64,000 nucleotides of DNA from Pseudomonas putida (lineage in GTDB: Bacteria; Pseudomonadota; Gammaproteobacteria; Pseudomonadales; Pseudomonadaceae). The position numbers and the translations under genes were made by a program. The stretch lies in NCBI RefSeq assembly GCF_002906855.1, contig NZ_MINI01000028.1, positions 682,001 to 746,000 of the forward strand, read 5' to 3'. Below are positions 33,076 to 42,430 of this stretch, one piece after another. Position 1 is the stretch's first letter. The number at the start of each line of letters is the position of its first letter. The notes under the pieces were generated by a model. The model worked only from the letters and a program-made list of their open reading frames with translations. It did no database searches and was not told where the DNA came from.

Positions 33076-34449
33076 GTGAGTATTGTTCACGACCAGGCTA
33101 TGCACTTTATCTACCAACAGGTGCTCGAGCGCCTGTTGAGCCATATGTCCAAGGAACAACGTGTTTCGTTGCAACTGTTGATCCAGCGTTTGCTGGTGGC
33201 CGCCGGTGGGCCGGAATACATCGGTACGTTCAGGTTGCTGGTGGTGCAGGGGAGCGATCGCCGTGGCGCCCGGCTGTTGGCGGTCTTGCGTGCAGCCCAG
33301 CTGAGTATCGCCTTACGGGCCCCCGTGACGTTCAAGTTACGCGTGCTGGTGAGCTGTTTGCCGGCAACCAGCAGTGCGCAACTGGAGCAGCACGAGCGCC
33401 ACTTCAGCGCCTTGTTCATGCATGACGACCCGCGCGTGCAACTGGAAATGGTCGATGGCGCTGCGGTGATGCCTTTCTGCCGTCAGGCCGACGCCACGGA
33501 CCGAGATAGGCCGTTGGCACGTGAAGCCCTGCTCCTGTTCGGCCACCTCGTCGATGCGCGCCCGGACGCACTGCTGGGCAGTCGCACGCACCTGGAGCTG
33601 GCCGGTGCCCTTCGTCTGGCGCTGGTCACCTACCCGAGCGCCGATGCGCTGGTCACCGCCATGCCTGCCGGCCAACGGCGGCGGTTTGCCGCCTGGGCCC
33701 GGCGGAGCCTGCGCCAGGCAGGTGTAGACGCCCCGGACGCGCTACATCAATGTGTTGAAAACATGGCCAACTGCCTTGGCCAATTGCATGCCGCCGCCGG
33801 CTCCCCGGGTGGCACGCTCGCCACGCCGTACAGCGCACCGTCGAGAGCATTGCCGCTGCGGGTCATCGTGATTGACGATCTGCTTGCGCAGCTGCTCGGT
33901 GAGGGGGAACTGGATCAGGTGCTGGGAGGGTGTTTCGAGCCGGCGCAGCACGCCACGCCCCTGTCGGCGTTTGTCGATCCCCTGGCACTGTCGCAGTTGC
34001 ATGAACTGGCCGCTCGCTGCAAGGCGCCTGTTGCACCCAGGCAAGCATTGCGCCTGCTTAGCCCGAATGCTGCGGCGCAGCCACAGCAGGCTCGCCTGGC
34101 CAAGGCATATGGCCTCGAACAGACTCAGCTCGCCTGCATGCTGTACCGGCCGTTTGCCGATCAGGGGGCAGGGCTGGAGCATTTTCTGCAATCCCTGCAT
34201 GCCGACATGCTGGTCGCATTGCCTTATCTGCATCGCGCCCTGCAAGGCAAAAGCTGCCCTGATGCGGTCAAGGATTGGATAGTGAACACCAGCGGCCTGA
34301 CGCTTGCGCAGCTGCGCGTGGTTTACAAAGGGCGACTGGGGCCTGGTATGCGGCACTTGCTGGCCAACCTGGCGCGACGGGATGTGCAACTGCGCTTGCT
34401 GGACCGTGAGGCAGCCCCGTGCACGTCGGCGCACAAGGCATCACTCTGA
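33076..34449 (+). CDS. Unknown protein coupled to a MocR-like regulator, 457 aa
   Basis: A 457-residue, leucine- and arginine-rich soluble protein with no signal peptide, membrane helix or motif I recognise. The N-terminal half has a few beta-strand-like hydrophobic runs (FRLLVVQG, KLRVLVSCLP); the second half is mostly helical. Its TGA overlaps the next start codon (TGATG), so it is translated together with the MocR-like regulator and probably works with it. It starts at an annotated-looking GTG with GAGGTAA upstream. A sensor or partner function is speculation. Confidence 0.7.
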   Translation: MSIVHDQAMHFIYQQVLERLLSHMSKEQRVSLQLLIQRLLVAAGGPEYIGTFRLLVVQGSDRRGARLLAVLRAAQLSIALRAPVTFKLRVLVSCLPATSSAQLEQHERHFSALFMHDDPRVQLEMVDGAAVMPFCRQADATDRDRPLAREALLLFGHLVDARPDALLGSRTHLELAGALRLALVTYPSADALVTAMPAGQRRRFAAWARRSLRQAGVDAPDALHQCVENMANCLGQLHAAAGSPGGTLATPYSAPSRALPLRVIVIDDLLAQLLGEGELDQVLGGCFEPAQHATPLSAFVDPLALSQLHELAARCKAPVAPRQALRLLSPNAAAQPQQARLAKAYGLEQTQLACMLYRPFADQGAGLEHFLQSLHADMLVALPYLHRALQGKSCPDAVKDWIVNTSGLTLAQLRVVYKGRLGPGMRHLLANLARRDVQLRLLDREAAPCTSAHKASL

Positions 34450-35759
34450 TGGGGCGTGAGTTCGCCTATCACGTGGTGTATCGCTACCTTGTTGCGTTGA
34501 TCGACGAAGCGGAGCGGGGCGGGCAGCCACGCTTGCCCTCGTTGAGGGCTTTGTCCAGGCGCCTGCGTGTTTCGTTGGCCACGGTACAGGCCGCCTACAA
34601 CCTGCTCGAACACGAAGGGCGTGTGCGGTCGGTGCCAAAGTCCGGCTACTTCGCCCAAGCCGGTATCCAGGCAGGCCAAGTCGACGCTGCCCATGCGCTG
34701 CCGGTGCAGCCGCAGTTGGAGCGCGCACTGTGCGCCCATGAGCGGCGCCTGGGGCGGCTGCGTGGGCGGCCAACGCGTGTGCTGGGCGGGCCACGCCTAC
34801 GTGATGCCCTGGCGGAGCGCTACACCCGGTCTTCCCGTCAGTTCTGGCGGCCGGAAGATGTGCACCTGGGCCCGGATGTACAGGCCGTGCTGGAAACCCT
34901 GCTGCTGGCGCTGGCGCTGCGAGGCGCTACCGTGCTGGTTGCTTCGCCGTGCTGCTGGCGGATCTTGCGCACGCTGCAACGCTGCGACATGCGGGTCATC
35001 GAAGTACCGCTGGATAGCTGCGGCAGCCTGGATATCGACAGTCTGGCAAGGTTGCTGGGATGTGAACCGGTGCGCATGGTGATCATGCCATCGTGCCTAG
35101 GGATGCCTGTTGGGCGCCTGATGCCCCACCGAGTTCAGCAGCAACTCGGTGATCTACTGGCACTGCATCCTGTCTGGTTGCTGGAGAACGATCTGGACAG
35201 CGAGTTGTGCTTTGCCATGCCAACGAGGCGCTTGCGCGATTGCGTTGACCCGCGCTGGTTGCTGGTGCTGGGCTCGCTGGAGTCGTCGGTGGGGGGCGAG
35301 GCACCTTATGCCTACGTGCTGGGGGGCGACCCGGCCTTGCCGGAAGCGTTTGCCCTGCGCGCCTTCCAGTTGGCGCCAATGCGGCAGCAGGCGCTGGCGC
35401 AGATGATCGCGACCGGCGAAATCGATGAGCAGCTAGGCAGGATACGCTTGGCGCTGCAGGGGCGCATGGAGCAACTTGGCCAGCACTTGCGTATGGTTCT
35501 GGGCAACCAGGTGGAATTTGACACGCCGGATGGCGGCTGCTCCCTGTGGGTGCGTCTGTCACTGCCGATGGCGGGCGCACACGCCATGGCGGCGACAGCG
35601 GGCTTGGAATTGCAGGTGCTGCCAGGTGAGCAATTCGGTTTGTACGGGCGTTACCGGCAATACCTGGCGCTGACGTGGCTGGGTGAACAGCCAGAGGCAC
35701 TGGCTGAGGCGTTGGAAAACCTGGCAGGGCGCCTGGCGATCGGCGCCATTCGTCGGTAG
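34449..35759 (+). CDS. MocR/GntR-like regulator without the PLP lysine
   Basis: A 436-residue protein with a GntR winged helix at residues 1-75 (LPSLRALSRRLRVSLATVQAAYNLLEHEGRVRSVPKSGYF) followed by a fold-type I aminotransferase-like domain. In MocR proteins the PLP lysine lies in a GSFSK motif; here the aligned segment is G275-SLES, so serine 279 replaces the lysine. PLP would not form an internal aldimine, so the domain may bind another ligand or only dimerise. I start at ATG 34449, overlapping the upstream gene; the frame is open back to 34419 (GTG). Confidence 0.72.
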   Translation: MGREFAYHVVYRYLVALIDEAERGGQPRLPSLRALSRRLRVSLATVQAAYNLLEHEGRVRSVPKSGYFAQAGIQAGQVDAAHALPVQPQLERALCAHERRLGRLRGRPTRVLGGPRLRDALAERYTRSSRQFWRPEDVHLGPDVQAVLETLLLALALRGATVLVASPCCWRILRTLQRCDMRVIEVPLDSCGSLDIDSLARLLGCEPVRMVIMPSCLGMPVGRLMPHRVQQQLGDLLALHPVWLLENDLDSELCFAMPTRRLRDCVDPRWLLVLGSLESSVGGEAPYAYVLGGDPALPEAFALRAFQLAPMRQQALAQMIATGEIDEQLGRIRLALQGRMEQLGQHLRMVLGNQVEFDTPDGGCSLWVRLSLPMAGAHAMAATAGLELQVLPGEQFGLYGRYRQYLALTWLGEQPEALAEALENLAGRLAIGAIRR

Positions 35760-35768
35760 GTCGGCGGA

Positions 35769-37493
35769 ATGAACCTTGGTGCTTGCCTGGGTGCTGTATC
35801 TGTATGTATAAACAGTGCTCACTCTTTTTGCCCGACCCGTCCTGTGATCGCCCACTCCGTCGATGACCCGCTATATTACCTGCACAACTTCCGCCAGGTG
35901 CTGCTGTGGGTCGAGTCACGTTACGCCGACCTGCTCGATGAGCAGGAGCTGGCCTTTCTCCATGCCTTTGCCGAGCTGGCGCAGCCGACCCAGGCGCTGA
36001 TGGTGCGCATGGTGATGCGCAAGGGTGAGCTGTTTCGCTGTGACCGCCTGGACTATGCCGAAATCGGTGACAGCATGGCGGCCCTGCAACCGCTGTTGGC
36101 ATTGGGTTGGGTGCGCGAACCCGAGGCGCTTAGCCTTGAGCAGTTGTTCGCGTTGTTGCGCAAGGATGAACTCGCCCGCGGGTTTGCTGGGCAATTGAGC
36201 CGTCTGCGGGCGCCCAAGGGCGACCTGCTGGAACAACTGCGGCCCCTGGCGCTGGCTCCCAGGCCCTTGCGCGAATGGTTCGCCCAGGCCCCGGTGAGTA
36301 TCGTGCAATGGTGCCTGCAGCCGCTGTGCGATCGCATGCGCTTGTTGTTTTTCGGCAACCTGTACCAGAACTGGTCGGACTTCGTGCTGGCTGACCTGGG
36401 CCTGCTGCGTTTCGAGCAGGTACCGTTCAGCCCCGACTCACGTGCCCTGCAGCAGCGCAGCGAGGTCGACCAGGCCATGACGCTGCACCAGTGTGCCGAG
36501 CGCCTGGAACTGGGCGAAGACCCCGCGTCTATCCTGGCGACACTGGCCGGCCTGAGTATCGACAACCCATGGTTGGCCCGGCGCCATGGGCGGCTGCTGT
36601 TCGCCGTGGGCCAGCAGTGCGAGCGCCTGGGGGACTGGGACCAGGCCCTGGCGGTGTATGCCCGTAGCTGCCATGCGCAAGCGCGTATCCGCCAGGTGCG
36701 CGTATACGAGCGTAGCGAGCGTTGGCCGCAGGCACACGCATTGGCTCTGGAGCTGGCGGCCGCACCGGCCAACGCCCTGGAAGTGCAAGCCCTGGAGCGC
36801 ATGTTGCCGCGGCTGGCACGCAAGCTCGGCGGGCCTGTACAGCGCCGCCGGCGCACTCCCGTCCTGGAGCTGATCGAACTGGAGTTGCCGCGCGAGCAGG
36901 CAGCGCTGGGTGTCGAGGAGGCCGTGCGCCAATACCTGGCGCAAGCGGGAGGGCCGGCGCATTACGTGGAAAACACCCTGTTCAACAGCCTGTTCGGCCT
37001 GCTGTGCTGGGAAGCGGTCTTCGCCCCGGTTCAAGGTGCCTTCTTCAACCCGTTCCAGGCGGCGCCCCAGGACTTGCATGACAGCGATTTCCAGCAACGG
37101 CGTGCGGCACCGTTCGCGGCCTGCCTGGGTCGCCTGGACGAGGGGACCCATCGTCAGGCCATCCTCGACTGCTACACGGCCAAGCAAGGCCTGCAATCGC
37201 CGTTCGTGTTCTGGCCCATGCTCAGCGAAGCGTTGCTCGATCAGGCGCTGGCGTGCCTGCCCGCCGAGCACTTGAAACAGTGCTTCCTGCGCCTGTTGCA
37301 GGATATCCGCAACAACCGCGCCGGCATGCCGGACCTGATCCAGTTCTGGCCGGAGCAGCAGCGCTACCGGATGGTCGAGGTCAAGGGCCCGGGTGACCGC
37401 CTGCAGGACAACCAGCTGCGCTGGCTGGAATTCTGCGCCGAGCATGGCTTGCCGGTGGCGGTCTGCCATGTGCGCTGGAGCGAGGCATCGTGA
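35769..37493 (+). CDS. FAN1-like VRR-NUC structure-specific nuclease
   Basis: A 574-residue protein of the bacterial FAN1 type: N-terminal SAP/DNA-binding helical region, TPR-like helices in the middle (about residues 260-360), and a C-terminal VRR-NUC domain. The catalytic residues D522 (GMPD), E537 and K539 (VEVKG) are all present. FAN1 enzymes cut flap and crosslinked DNA. The N-terminus is uncertain: the first about 25 residues look unlike the family and a GTG near 35844 (VIAHSVDDPLYYL) may be the true start. It overlaps the helicase gene by 4 nt. Confidence 0.82.
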   Translation: MNLGACLGAVSVCINSAHSFCPTRPVIAHSVDDPLYYLHNFRQVLLWVESRYADLLDEQELAFLHAFAELAQPTQALMVRMVMRKGELFRCDRLDYAEIGDSMAALQPLLALGWVREPEALSLEQLFALLRKDELARGFAGQLSRLRAPKGDLLEQLRPLALAPRPLREWFAQAPVSIVQWCLQPLCDRMRLLFFGNLYQNWSDFVLADLGLLRFEQVPFSPDSRALQQRSEVDQAMTLHQCAERLELGEDPASILATLAGLSIDNPWLARRHGRLLFAVGQQCERLGDWDQALAVYARSCHAQARIRQVRVYERSERWPQAHALALELAAAPANALEVQALERMLPRLARKLGGPVQRRRRTPVLELIELELPREQAALGVEEAVRQYLAQAGGPAHYVENTLFNSLFGLLCWEAVFAPVQGAFFNPFQAAPQDLHDSDFQQRRAAPFAACLGRLDEGTHRQAILDCYTAKQGLQSPFVFWPMLSEALLDQALACLPAEHLKQCFLRLLQDIRNNRAGMPDLIQFWPEQQRYRMVEVKGPGDRLQDNQLRWLEFCAEHGLPVAVCHVRWSEAS

Positions 37494-39751
37494 GCTATCG
37501 CGTGGCGGTGCGGGCGTTGTGCGAGTTCAGCGCCAAGGTCGGTGACCTGGACTTGCGCTTCACCCCGTCACCCACGGCGCAGGAAGGTATCGAAGGGCAC
37601 CGTCGGGTGGTCGCCCGGCGCGCCGCAGGCTATGAAGCGGAAGTCGCCCTCGAAGGCGAGTACCAGGGCTTGCTGGTGCGCGGGCGCGCTGATGGCTATG
37701 ACCCGGCCGCCAATCGCCTGGAAGAGATCAAGACCTACCGCGGCGATCTGGCACGCCAGCCGGCCAATCACCGCCAGCTGCATTGGGCCCAGGCCAGGGT
37801 CTATGCCTGGCTAATGTGCCAGGCGCGGCAGTTGCCGGCCATCGAGGTGGCGTTGGTTTATCTGGATGTCGACAACGACAGCCAGACGTTGATCAGCGAA
37901 CCCTATCGCGCCGATGAATTGCAGGGCTTTTTTGAAACGCAGTGCCAGCGATTTCTCGCCTGGGCCCAGGCCCAGCAACAGCGTTTTGCCGAGCGCGACC
38001 AGGGGTTGCAGGCTCTAAGCTTTCCTTACCCGCAGTTTCGCCAGGGCCAGCGGCAACTGGCCGAAACCTTGTACAAGGCGGTCAGTACCGGGCGCTGCCT
38101 GATGGCCCAGGCCAGCACCGGCATCGGCAAGACCCTCGGCACCTTGTTCCCGCTGCTCAAGGCCATGGTCCCGCAGCGACTGGACAAAGTGTTTTTCCTC
38201 ACGGCCAAGACCCCGGGCCGGGCGCTGGCACTGGATGCCTTGGGCCAGATCAGCGCGGGCACGCCGCAGCCGGCCTTGCGCACCCTTGAGCTGATAGCGC
38301 GCGACAAGGCCTGTGAATACCCGGACAAAGCCTGCCACGGCGAGTCCTGCCCGTTGGCCCGGGGTTTCTACGACCGCTTGCCCGCTGCACGGGAGGCAGC
38401 GGCCTCACGGCCCATGCTCGACCGCGCCAGCTTGCGCGAGGTGGCGCTGGCGCACCAGGTCTGCCCGTACTACCTCGGCCAGGAAATGGCCCGCTGGGTG
38501 GACGTGCTGGTGGCCGACTACAACTACTATTTCGACGCTCACGCCATGCTGTTCAGCCTGACCCAGCTCAACCAGTGGCGGGTCGCGGTGCTGGTGGACG
38601 AGGCGCACAACCTGGTCGAGCGCGGACGCGGCATGTACAGCGCCAGCCTCGACCAGGGCCAGTTGCTTGCCTTGCGCCAGAGCAAGCCGCATGGGCTCGG
38701 CAGTGCCCTGGACCGGCTGAATCGGCAGTGGAACGCGCTGTTCAAGGAGCAGCACGCGCCATATCAGGCGAGCGATCAGTTGCCGGAGGCCTTCTTGCGT
38801 GCCCTGCAGCAATGCATCGGATTGATCCAGGAGCGCATGAATGAAACGCCCGCCGAGGTCGATGCCCAGGTGCTGCAGTTCTTCTACCAGGCGCTGCAGT
38901 TCAGTCGGGTGGCCGAACTGTTCGACGAGCATTTTCTGTTCGACGTCAGCCTGCGCGAAGGCCCCCGCAAACGGCGCCTGGCCAGCCTGTGCCTGCGCAA
39001 TGTCACCCCGGCCCGGCTGCTCGCCCCGCGCATGCAGGCCGCGCGCAGTGTGACGCTGTTTTCCGCCACCTTGAGCCCGAGGCCTTTTTACACCGACCTG
39101 CTTGGCATGCCGGCTGATACCGCTTGGCTGGAAGTGGCGGCACCGTTCCGTGCCGAGCAGCTCGAGGTGCGCATCGCCAGCCAGGTCTCGACCCGCTATC
39201 ACCAACGCCAGGCTTCACTGGCGCCCATCACCGCGCTGATTGCCGAGCAATATCAGCGCCAGCCGGGCAACTACCTCGCGTTCTTCAGCAGCTTCGAATA
39301 CCTGCAGCAGGTGGCCAGCCTGCTCGCCGAGCAGCATCCTGGCATCCCGCTGTGGGCCCAGGCACCGGGCATGGACGAAAGCGCGCGCCAGACCTTTCTC
39401 GATCGCTTCGTGGCAGACGGGCAGGGGGTGGGCTTTGCCGTGCTCGGCGGGGCGTTCGGCGAAGGGGTCGACTTGCCTGGCACGCGCCTGATCGGGGCTT
39501 TCGTCGCCACCCTCGGCCTGCCCCAGGTCAACCCGGTCAACGAACAGTTCAAGCAGCGCCTGGGCCGGCAGTTTGGCGCTGGCTTCGACTATGCCTACCT
39601 GTACCCCGGTGTGCGCAAGGTCATCCAGGCCGCCGGGCGGGTCATTCGTGGCGACCACGATCGCGGCGTGCTGGTGCTGATCGACGAACGTTTCGCCGAG
39701 CAGCGGGTTCAGCAGATGTTCCCCGCATGGTGGCAGGTGGCCGTTAAATAA
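37490..39751 (+). CDS. PD-(D/E)XK nuclease fused to an XPD/DinG-type Fe-S helicase
   Basis: A 753-residue protein. Residues 1-170 look like a RecB/Cas4-type nuclease: GRAD (D68), E79-I-K81, and Q101-AR-VY105. The helicase has Walker A ASTGIGKT at 208-215 and DEAH at 370-373. Four cysteines, C275, C282, C287 and C325, are spaced like an XPD/DinG 4Fe-4S cluster. C-terminal helicase motifs include FFSSFEYLQQV and GGAFGEGVDLPG. GTG at 37490 overlaps the FAN1 stop (GTGA), so the two proteins are made together and probably repair the same lesions. Confidence 0.85.
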   Translation: MSYRVAVRALCEFSAKVGDLDLRFTPSPTAQEGIEGHRRVVARRAAGYEAEVALEGEYQGLLVRGRADGYDPAANRLEEIKTYRGDLARQPANHRQLHWAQARVYAWLMCQARQLPAIEVALVYLDVDNDSQTLISEPYRADELQGFFETQCQRFLAWAQAQQQRFAERDQGLQALSFPYPQFRQGQRQLAETLYKAVSTGRCLMAQASTGIGKTLGTLFPLLKAMVPQRLDKVFFLTAKTPGRALALDALGQISAGTPQPALRTLELIARDKACEYPDKACHGESCPLARGFYDRLPAAREAAASRPMLDRASLREVALAHQVCPYYLGQEMARWVDVLVADYNYYFDAHAMLFSLTQLNQWRVAVLVDEAHNLVERGRGMYSASLDQGQLLALRQSKPHGLGSALDRLNRQWNALFKEQHAPYQASDQLPEAFLRALQQCIGLIQERMNETPAEVDAQVLQFFYQALQFSRVAELFDEHFLFDVSLREGPRKRRLASLCLRNVTPARLLAPRMQAARSVTLFSATLSPRPFYTDLLGMPADTAWLEVAAPFRAEQLEVRIASQVSTRYHQRQASLAPITALIAEQYQRQPGNYLAFFSSFEYLQQVASLLAEQHPGIPLWAQAPGMDESARQTFLDRFVADGQGVGFAVLGGAFGEGVDLPGTRLIGAFVATLGLPQVNPVNEQFKQRLGRQFGAGFDYAYLYPGVRKVIQAAGRVIRGDHDRGVLVLIDERFAEQRVQQMFPAWWQVAVK

Positions 39752-39837
39752 TCCTCGGTGGCCCCATCGCACGGCATTGCAACTCCCAGTACACTGCGTG
39801 TTCCAACACCAACATCCGTTGAACTCGAGGTTTTTGC

Positions 39838-41475
39838 ATGACGCTCAGTCCTTTGGCAGGCAAGCCGGCTCCGGCCAGCGTGCTGGTCGATATCCCCCGC
39901 CTGCTCACTGCCTACTACACCGGCCGCCCCGACGCCGCCGTGGCGGCCCAGCGCGTGGCCTTCGGCACCTCGGGGCACCGGGGCAGCTCGTTCGACCTGA
40001 GCTTCAACGAGCACCATGTGCTGGCGATCACCCAGGCTATCTGCCTGTACCGCCAGGAAAAAGGCATCGACGGCCCGCTGTTCATCGGTGCCGATACCCA
40101 TGCGCTGTCTGCGCCGGCTGCGGCCAGTGCGCTGGAAGTGCTGGCCGCCAATGGTGTGCAGGTGATGCTGTCCAAGGACGATGAATACACCCCGACGCCG
40201 GCGGTGTCACATGCCATCCTCTGCTACAACCGTGGCCGCAGCCAGGGCCTGGCGGATGGCATCGTCATTACCCCGTCGCACAACCCGCCACAGAGCGGTG
40301 GTTTCAAATACAACCCGCCCAACGGCGGCCCGGCCGACAGCGATGTGACCAAGTGGATCGAGGCCAAGGCCAACGAACTGCTGGCTGCGAACCTTGCCGG
40401 GGTCAAGCGCATGGAGCATGCCCAGGCGTTGCAAGCCGCCACCACTCAGCGCCATGACTACGTGGCCAACTATGTGGCTGACCTGGAAAACGTCATCGAC
40501 TTCGACGTCATTCGTGGCGCCAACCTGCGCCTGGGCGTCGATCCGCTGGGCGGGGCAGGGGTACGCTACTGGTCGGCGATTGCCGAGCGCTACCAGCTGA
40601 ACCTGGAAGTGGTGAACACCGAGGTCGACCCGACCTTCCGCTTCATGTGCGTGGACTGGGACGGCCAGATCCGCATGGACCCATCCTCGCCCTACGCCAT
40701 GCAAGGCCTGATCGGCCTGCGCGAGCGCTTCGACGTAGCCTTCGCCTGTGACCCGGACCATGACCGCCACGGCATCGTCACCGCCGATGGCCTGCTGCAG
40801 CCGAACAACTACCTGGCCGTGGCCATCGACTACCTGTACCGCAACCGTCCGCAATGGCGCAGCGACGCCGCAGTGGGCAAGACCGTGGTGTCCAGCGGCC
40901 TGATCGACCGCGTCACCAAGCGCCTGGACCGTAAGCTGTACGAAGTGCCGGTGGGCTTCAAGTTCTTTGCCCAGGGCCTGTTCGACGGATCTCTCGGCTT
41001 TGGTGGCGAGGAGAGTGCCGGTGCTTCGTTCCTGCGTAAAGACGGCACGGTCTGGGCGACTGACAAGGACGGCCTGATTCCAGCGCTGCTGGCGGCCGAG
41101 ATGACTGCCCGTACCGGGCGCAACCCGAGCCAGGCCTATAACGACCTGACTGCGGCGCTGGGCAAGCCGTTCGCCACCCGCGTCGAGGCCAAGGCCGACG
41201 CCCGGCAGAAGGCCGCCCTGAGCAAGCTGGCACCGGAGCAGGTGAAGTCCACCGAGCTGGCCGGTGAGCCAATCGTGCAGATCCTCAGCCAGGCGCCGGG
41301 CAATGGCCAGGCGATTGGTGGCTTGAAGGTGATGACGGCCAATGGCTGGTTTGCCGCGCGGCCTTCGGGGACGGAAGACATCTACAAGATCTACGCCGAG
41401 AGCTTCGTCGACGAGGCGCACCTCAAGCGCCTGGTGGAAGAGGCGCAGGTGCTGGTGGATGCGGCGATTGCCTGA
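39838..41475 (+). CDS. pgm: Phosphoglucomutase (alpha-D-glucose-specific)
   Basis: A 545-residue phosphohexomutase that interconverts glucose 1-phosphate and glucose 6-phosphate. The phosphoserine is S147 in TPSHNP, metal loop DPDHDRHG, sugar-binding [10 protein letters not shown], and a C-terminal phosphate-binding RPSGTED. The N-terminal [11 protein letters not shown] matches the Pgm subgroup. It is a single-gene unit with a terminator hairpin right after it, convergent with the pirin gene. Confidence 0.93.
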   Translation: MTLSPLAGKPAPASVLVDIPRLLTAYYTGRPDAAVAAQRVAFGTSGHRGSSFDLSFNEHHVLAITQAICLYRQEKGIDGPLFIGADTHALSAPAAASALEVLAANGVQVMLSKDDEYTPTPAVSHAILCYNRGRSQGLADGIVITPSHNPPQSGGFKYNPPNGGPADSDVTKWIEAKANELLAANLAGVKRMEHAQALQAATTQRHDYVANYVADLENVIDFDVIRGANLRLGVDPLGGAGVRYWSAIAERYQLNLEVVNTEVDPTFRFMCVDWDGQIRMDPSSPYAMQGLIGLRERFDVAFACDPDHDRHGIVTADGLLQPNNYLAVAIDYLYRNRPQWRSDAAVGKTVVSSGLIDRVTKRLDRKLYEVPVGFKFFAQGLFDGSLGFGGEESAGASFLRKDGTVWATDKDGLIPALLAAEMTARTGRNPSQAYNDLTAALGKPFATRVEAKADARQKAALSKLAPEQVKSTELAGEPIVQILSQAPGNGQAIGGLKVMTANGWFAARPSGTEDIYKIYAESFVDEAHLKRLVEEAQVLVDAAIA

Positions 41476-41486
41476 TTGAACTGAGT

Positions 41487-41505
41487 GGGGCCGCAGCGCG
41501 GCCCC
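41487..41505. terminator. Convergent terminator between pgm and the pirin gene
   Basis: GGGGCCGC, loop AGC, GCGGCCCC: a very stable 8-bp hairpin in the 36-bp gap between two convergent genes. No strong U-run on the plus strand. Confidence 0.6.
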
Positions 41506-41511
41506 CTTCGT

Positions 41512-42210
41512 TCAAGCAACATCGACCAGGACGATTTCGCTGTCCTCGATCGCGGTCACCCGCAGCACTTCCTCTTCCTCGATCGCCACGCCATCCCGGC
41601 CCTTGGCGCGCAGTCCATTGACCTCCACCAGCCCCTTGGCCGGCACCAGGTAACCCCGGCGTCCGGCATCGAAGCGGTATTCGGCGGTTTCGCCAGCCCG
41701 CAGCGTCGCGGCCACCAGCCGTGCATTGGTACGGATCTGCAGGCTGTCCTCATCACCGGCACGGCCACTGGCCAGGGTCACGAAGCCTTCGCCGCGCTCA
41801 CCTTTCGGGAACGGGCGGGTCCCCCACGACGGTGCATCGCCAACCTTCTCCGGCACGATCCAGATCTGGAAGATGCGGGTATCGACTTCTTCCAGGTTGT
41901 ACTCGCTGTGCACGATGCCGCTACCGGCACTCATCACCTGCACGTCGCCAGCCTCGGTACGGCCTTTGTTGCCCAGGCTGTCCTGGTGGGTAATGGCGCC
42001 TTCACGCACATAGGTGATGATTTCCATGTCGCGGTGCGGGTGCGGCGGGAAACCGCTGCCGGCGGCGATCAGGTCGTCGTTCCAGACCCGCAGGTTGCCC
42101 CAGTGCATGCGTGCCGGGTCGTAGTACTCGGCAAACGAAAAGTGGTGGTGGGCATCGAGCCAGCCGTGGTTGGCGTGGCCGAGGCCTTCGAACGGTCGCA
42201 GTTGCAGCAT
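41512..42210 (-). CDS. Pirin family protein (YhhW-type)
   Basis: A 232-residue bicupin. The metal ligands of the family are present as H57, H59, H101 and E103 in the N-terminal cupin, the same spacing as E. coli YhhW. Members can show quercetin 2,3-dioxygenase activity but the physiological role is unclear. Transcribed alone, convergent with pgm. Confidence 0.88.
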   Translation of the reverse strand: MLQLRPFEGLGHANHGWLDAHHHFSFAEYYDPARMHWGNLRVWNDDLIAAGSGFPPHPHRDMEIITYVREGAITHQDSLGNKGRTEAGDVQVMSAGSGIVHSEYNLEEVDTRIFQIWIVPEKVGDAPSWGTRPFPKGERGEGFVTLASGRAGDEDSLQIRTNARLVAATLRAGETAEYRFDAGRRGYLVPAKGLVEVNGLRAKGRDGVAIEEEEVLRVTAIEDSEIVLVDVA

Positions 42211-42315
42211 GGTCGTGCTCCTTGAATCGGTGGAATGAAGCCATGATGCGTCAAAAAAAGATCGAAAATAAGCGTAAATATCGGCTGATTATTATCTGTT
42301 TTGTAGATTGATAGT

Positions 42316-42351
42316 GGCGATGTGGATTATGCGATTCATCGCCTAATCCAC
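42316..42351. repeat. Interleaved inverted repeats upstream of the helicase gene
   Basis: Two inverted repeats are interlocked: GGCGAT (42316-42321) with ATCGCC (42338-42343), and GTGGATTA (42322-42329) with TAATCCAC (42344-42351). Only 8 nt separate the halves. As RNA the two stems exclude each other, so this is either a switch between hairpins or a pair of overlapping protein sites in the divergent pirin/helicase region. Confidence 0.6.
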
Positions 42352-42430
42352 TGATCTGCAAGCATTCGCTGGCGATTTTTGGCAGATGCGGCGAACATGG
42401 CCCGCTGATCTGATTTTCAACGGAGTGACC

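Noticed and set aside
42316..42351. H-type RNA pseudoknot
   Set aside because: The two connecting loops would be zero nucleotides long, too short to cross 6- and 8-bp stems; alternative hairpins or protein sites fit better.
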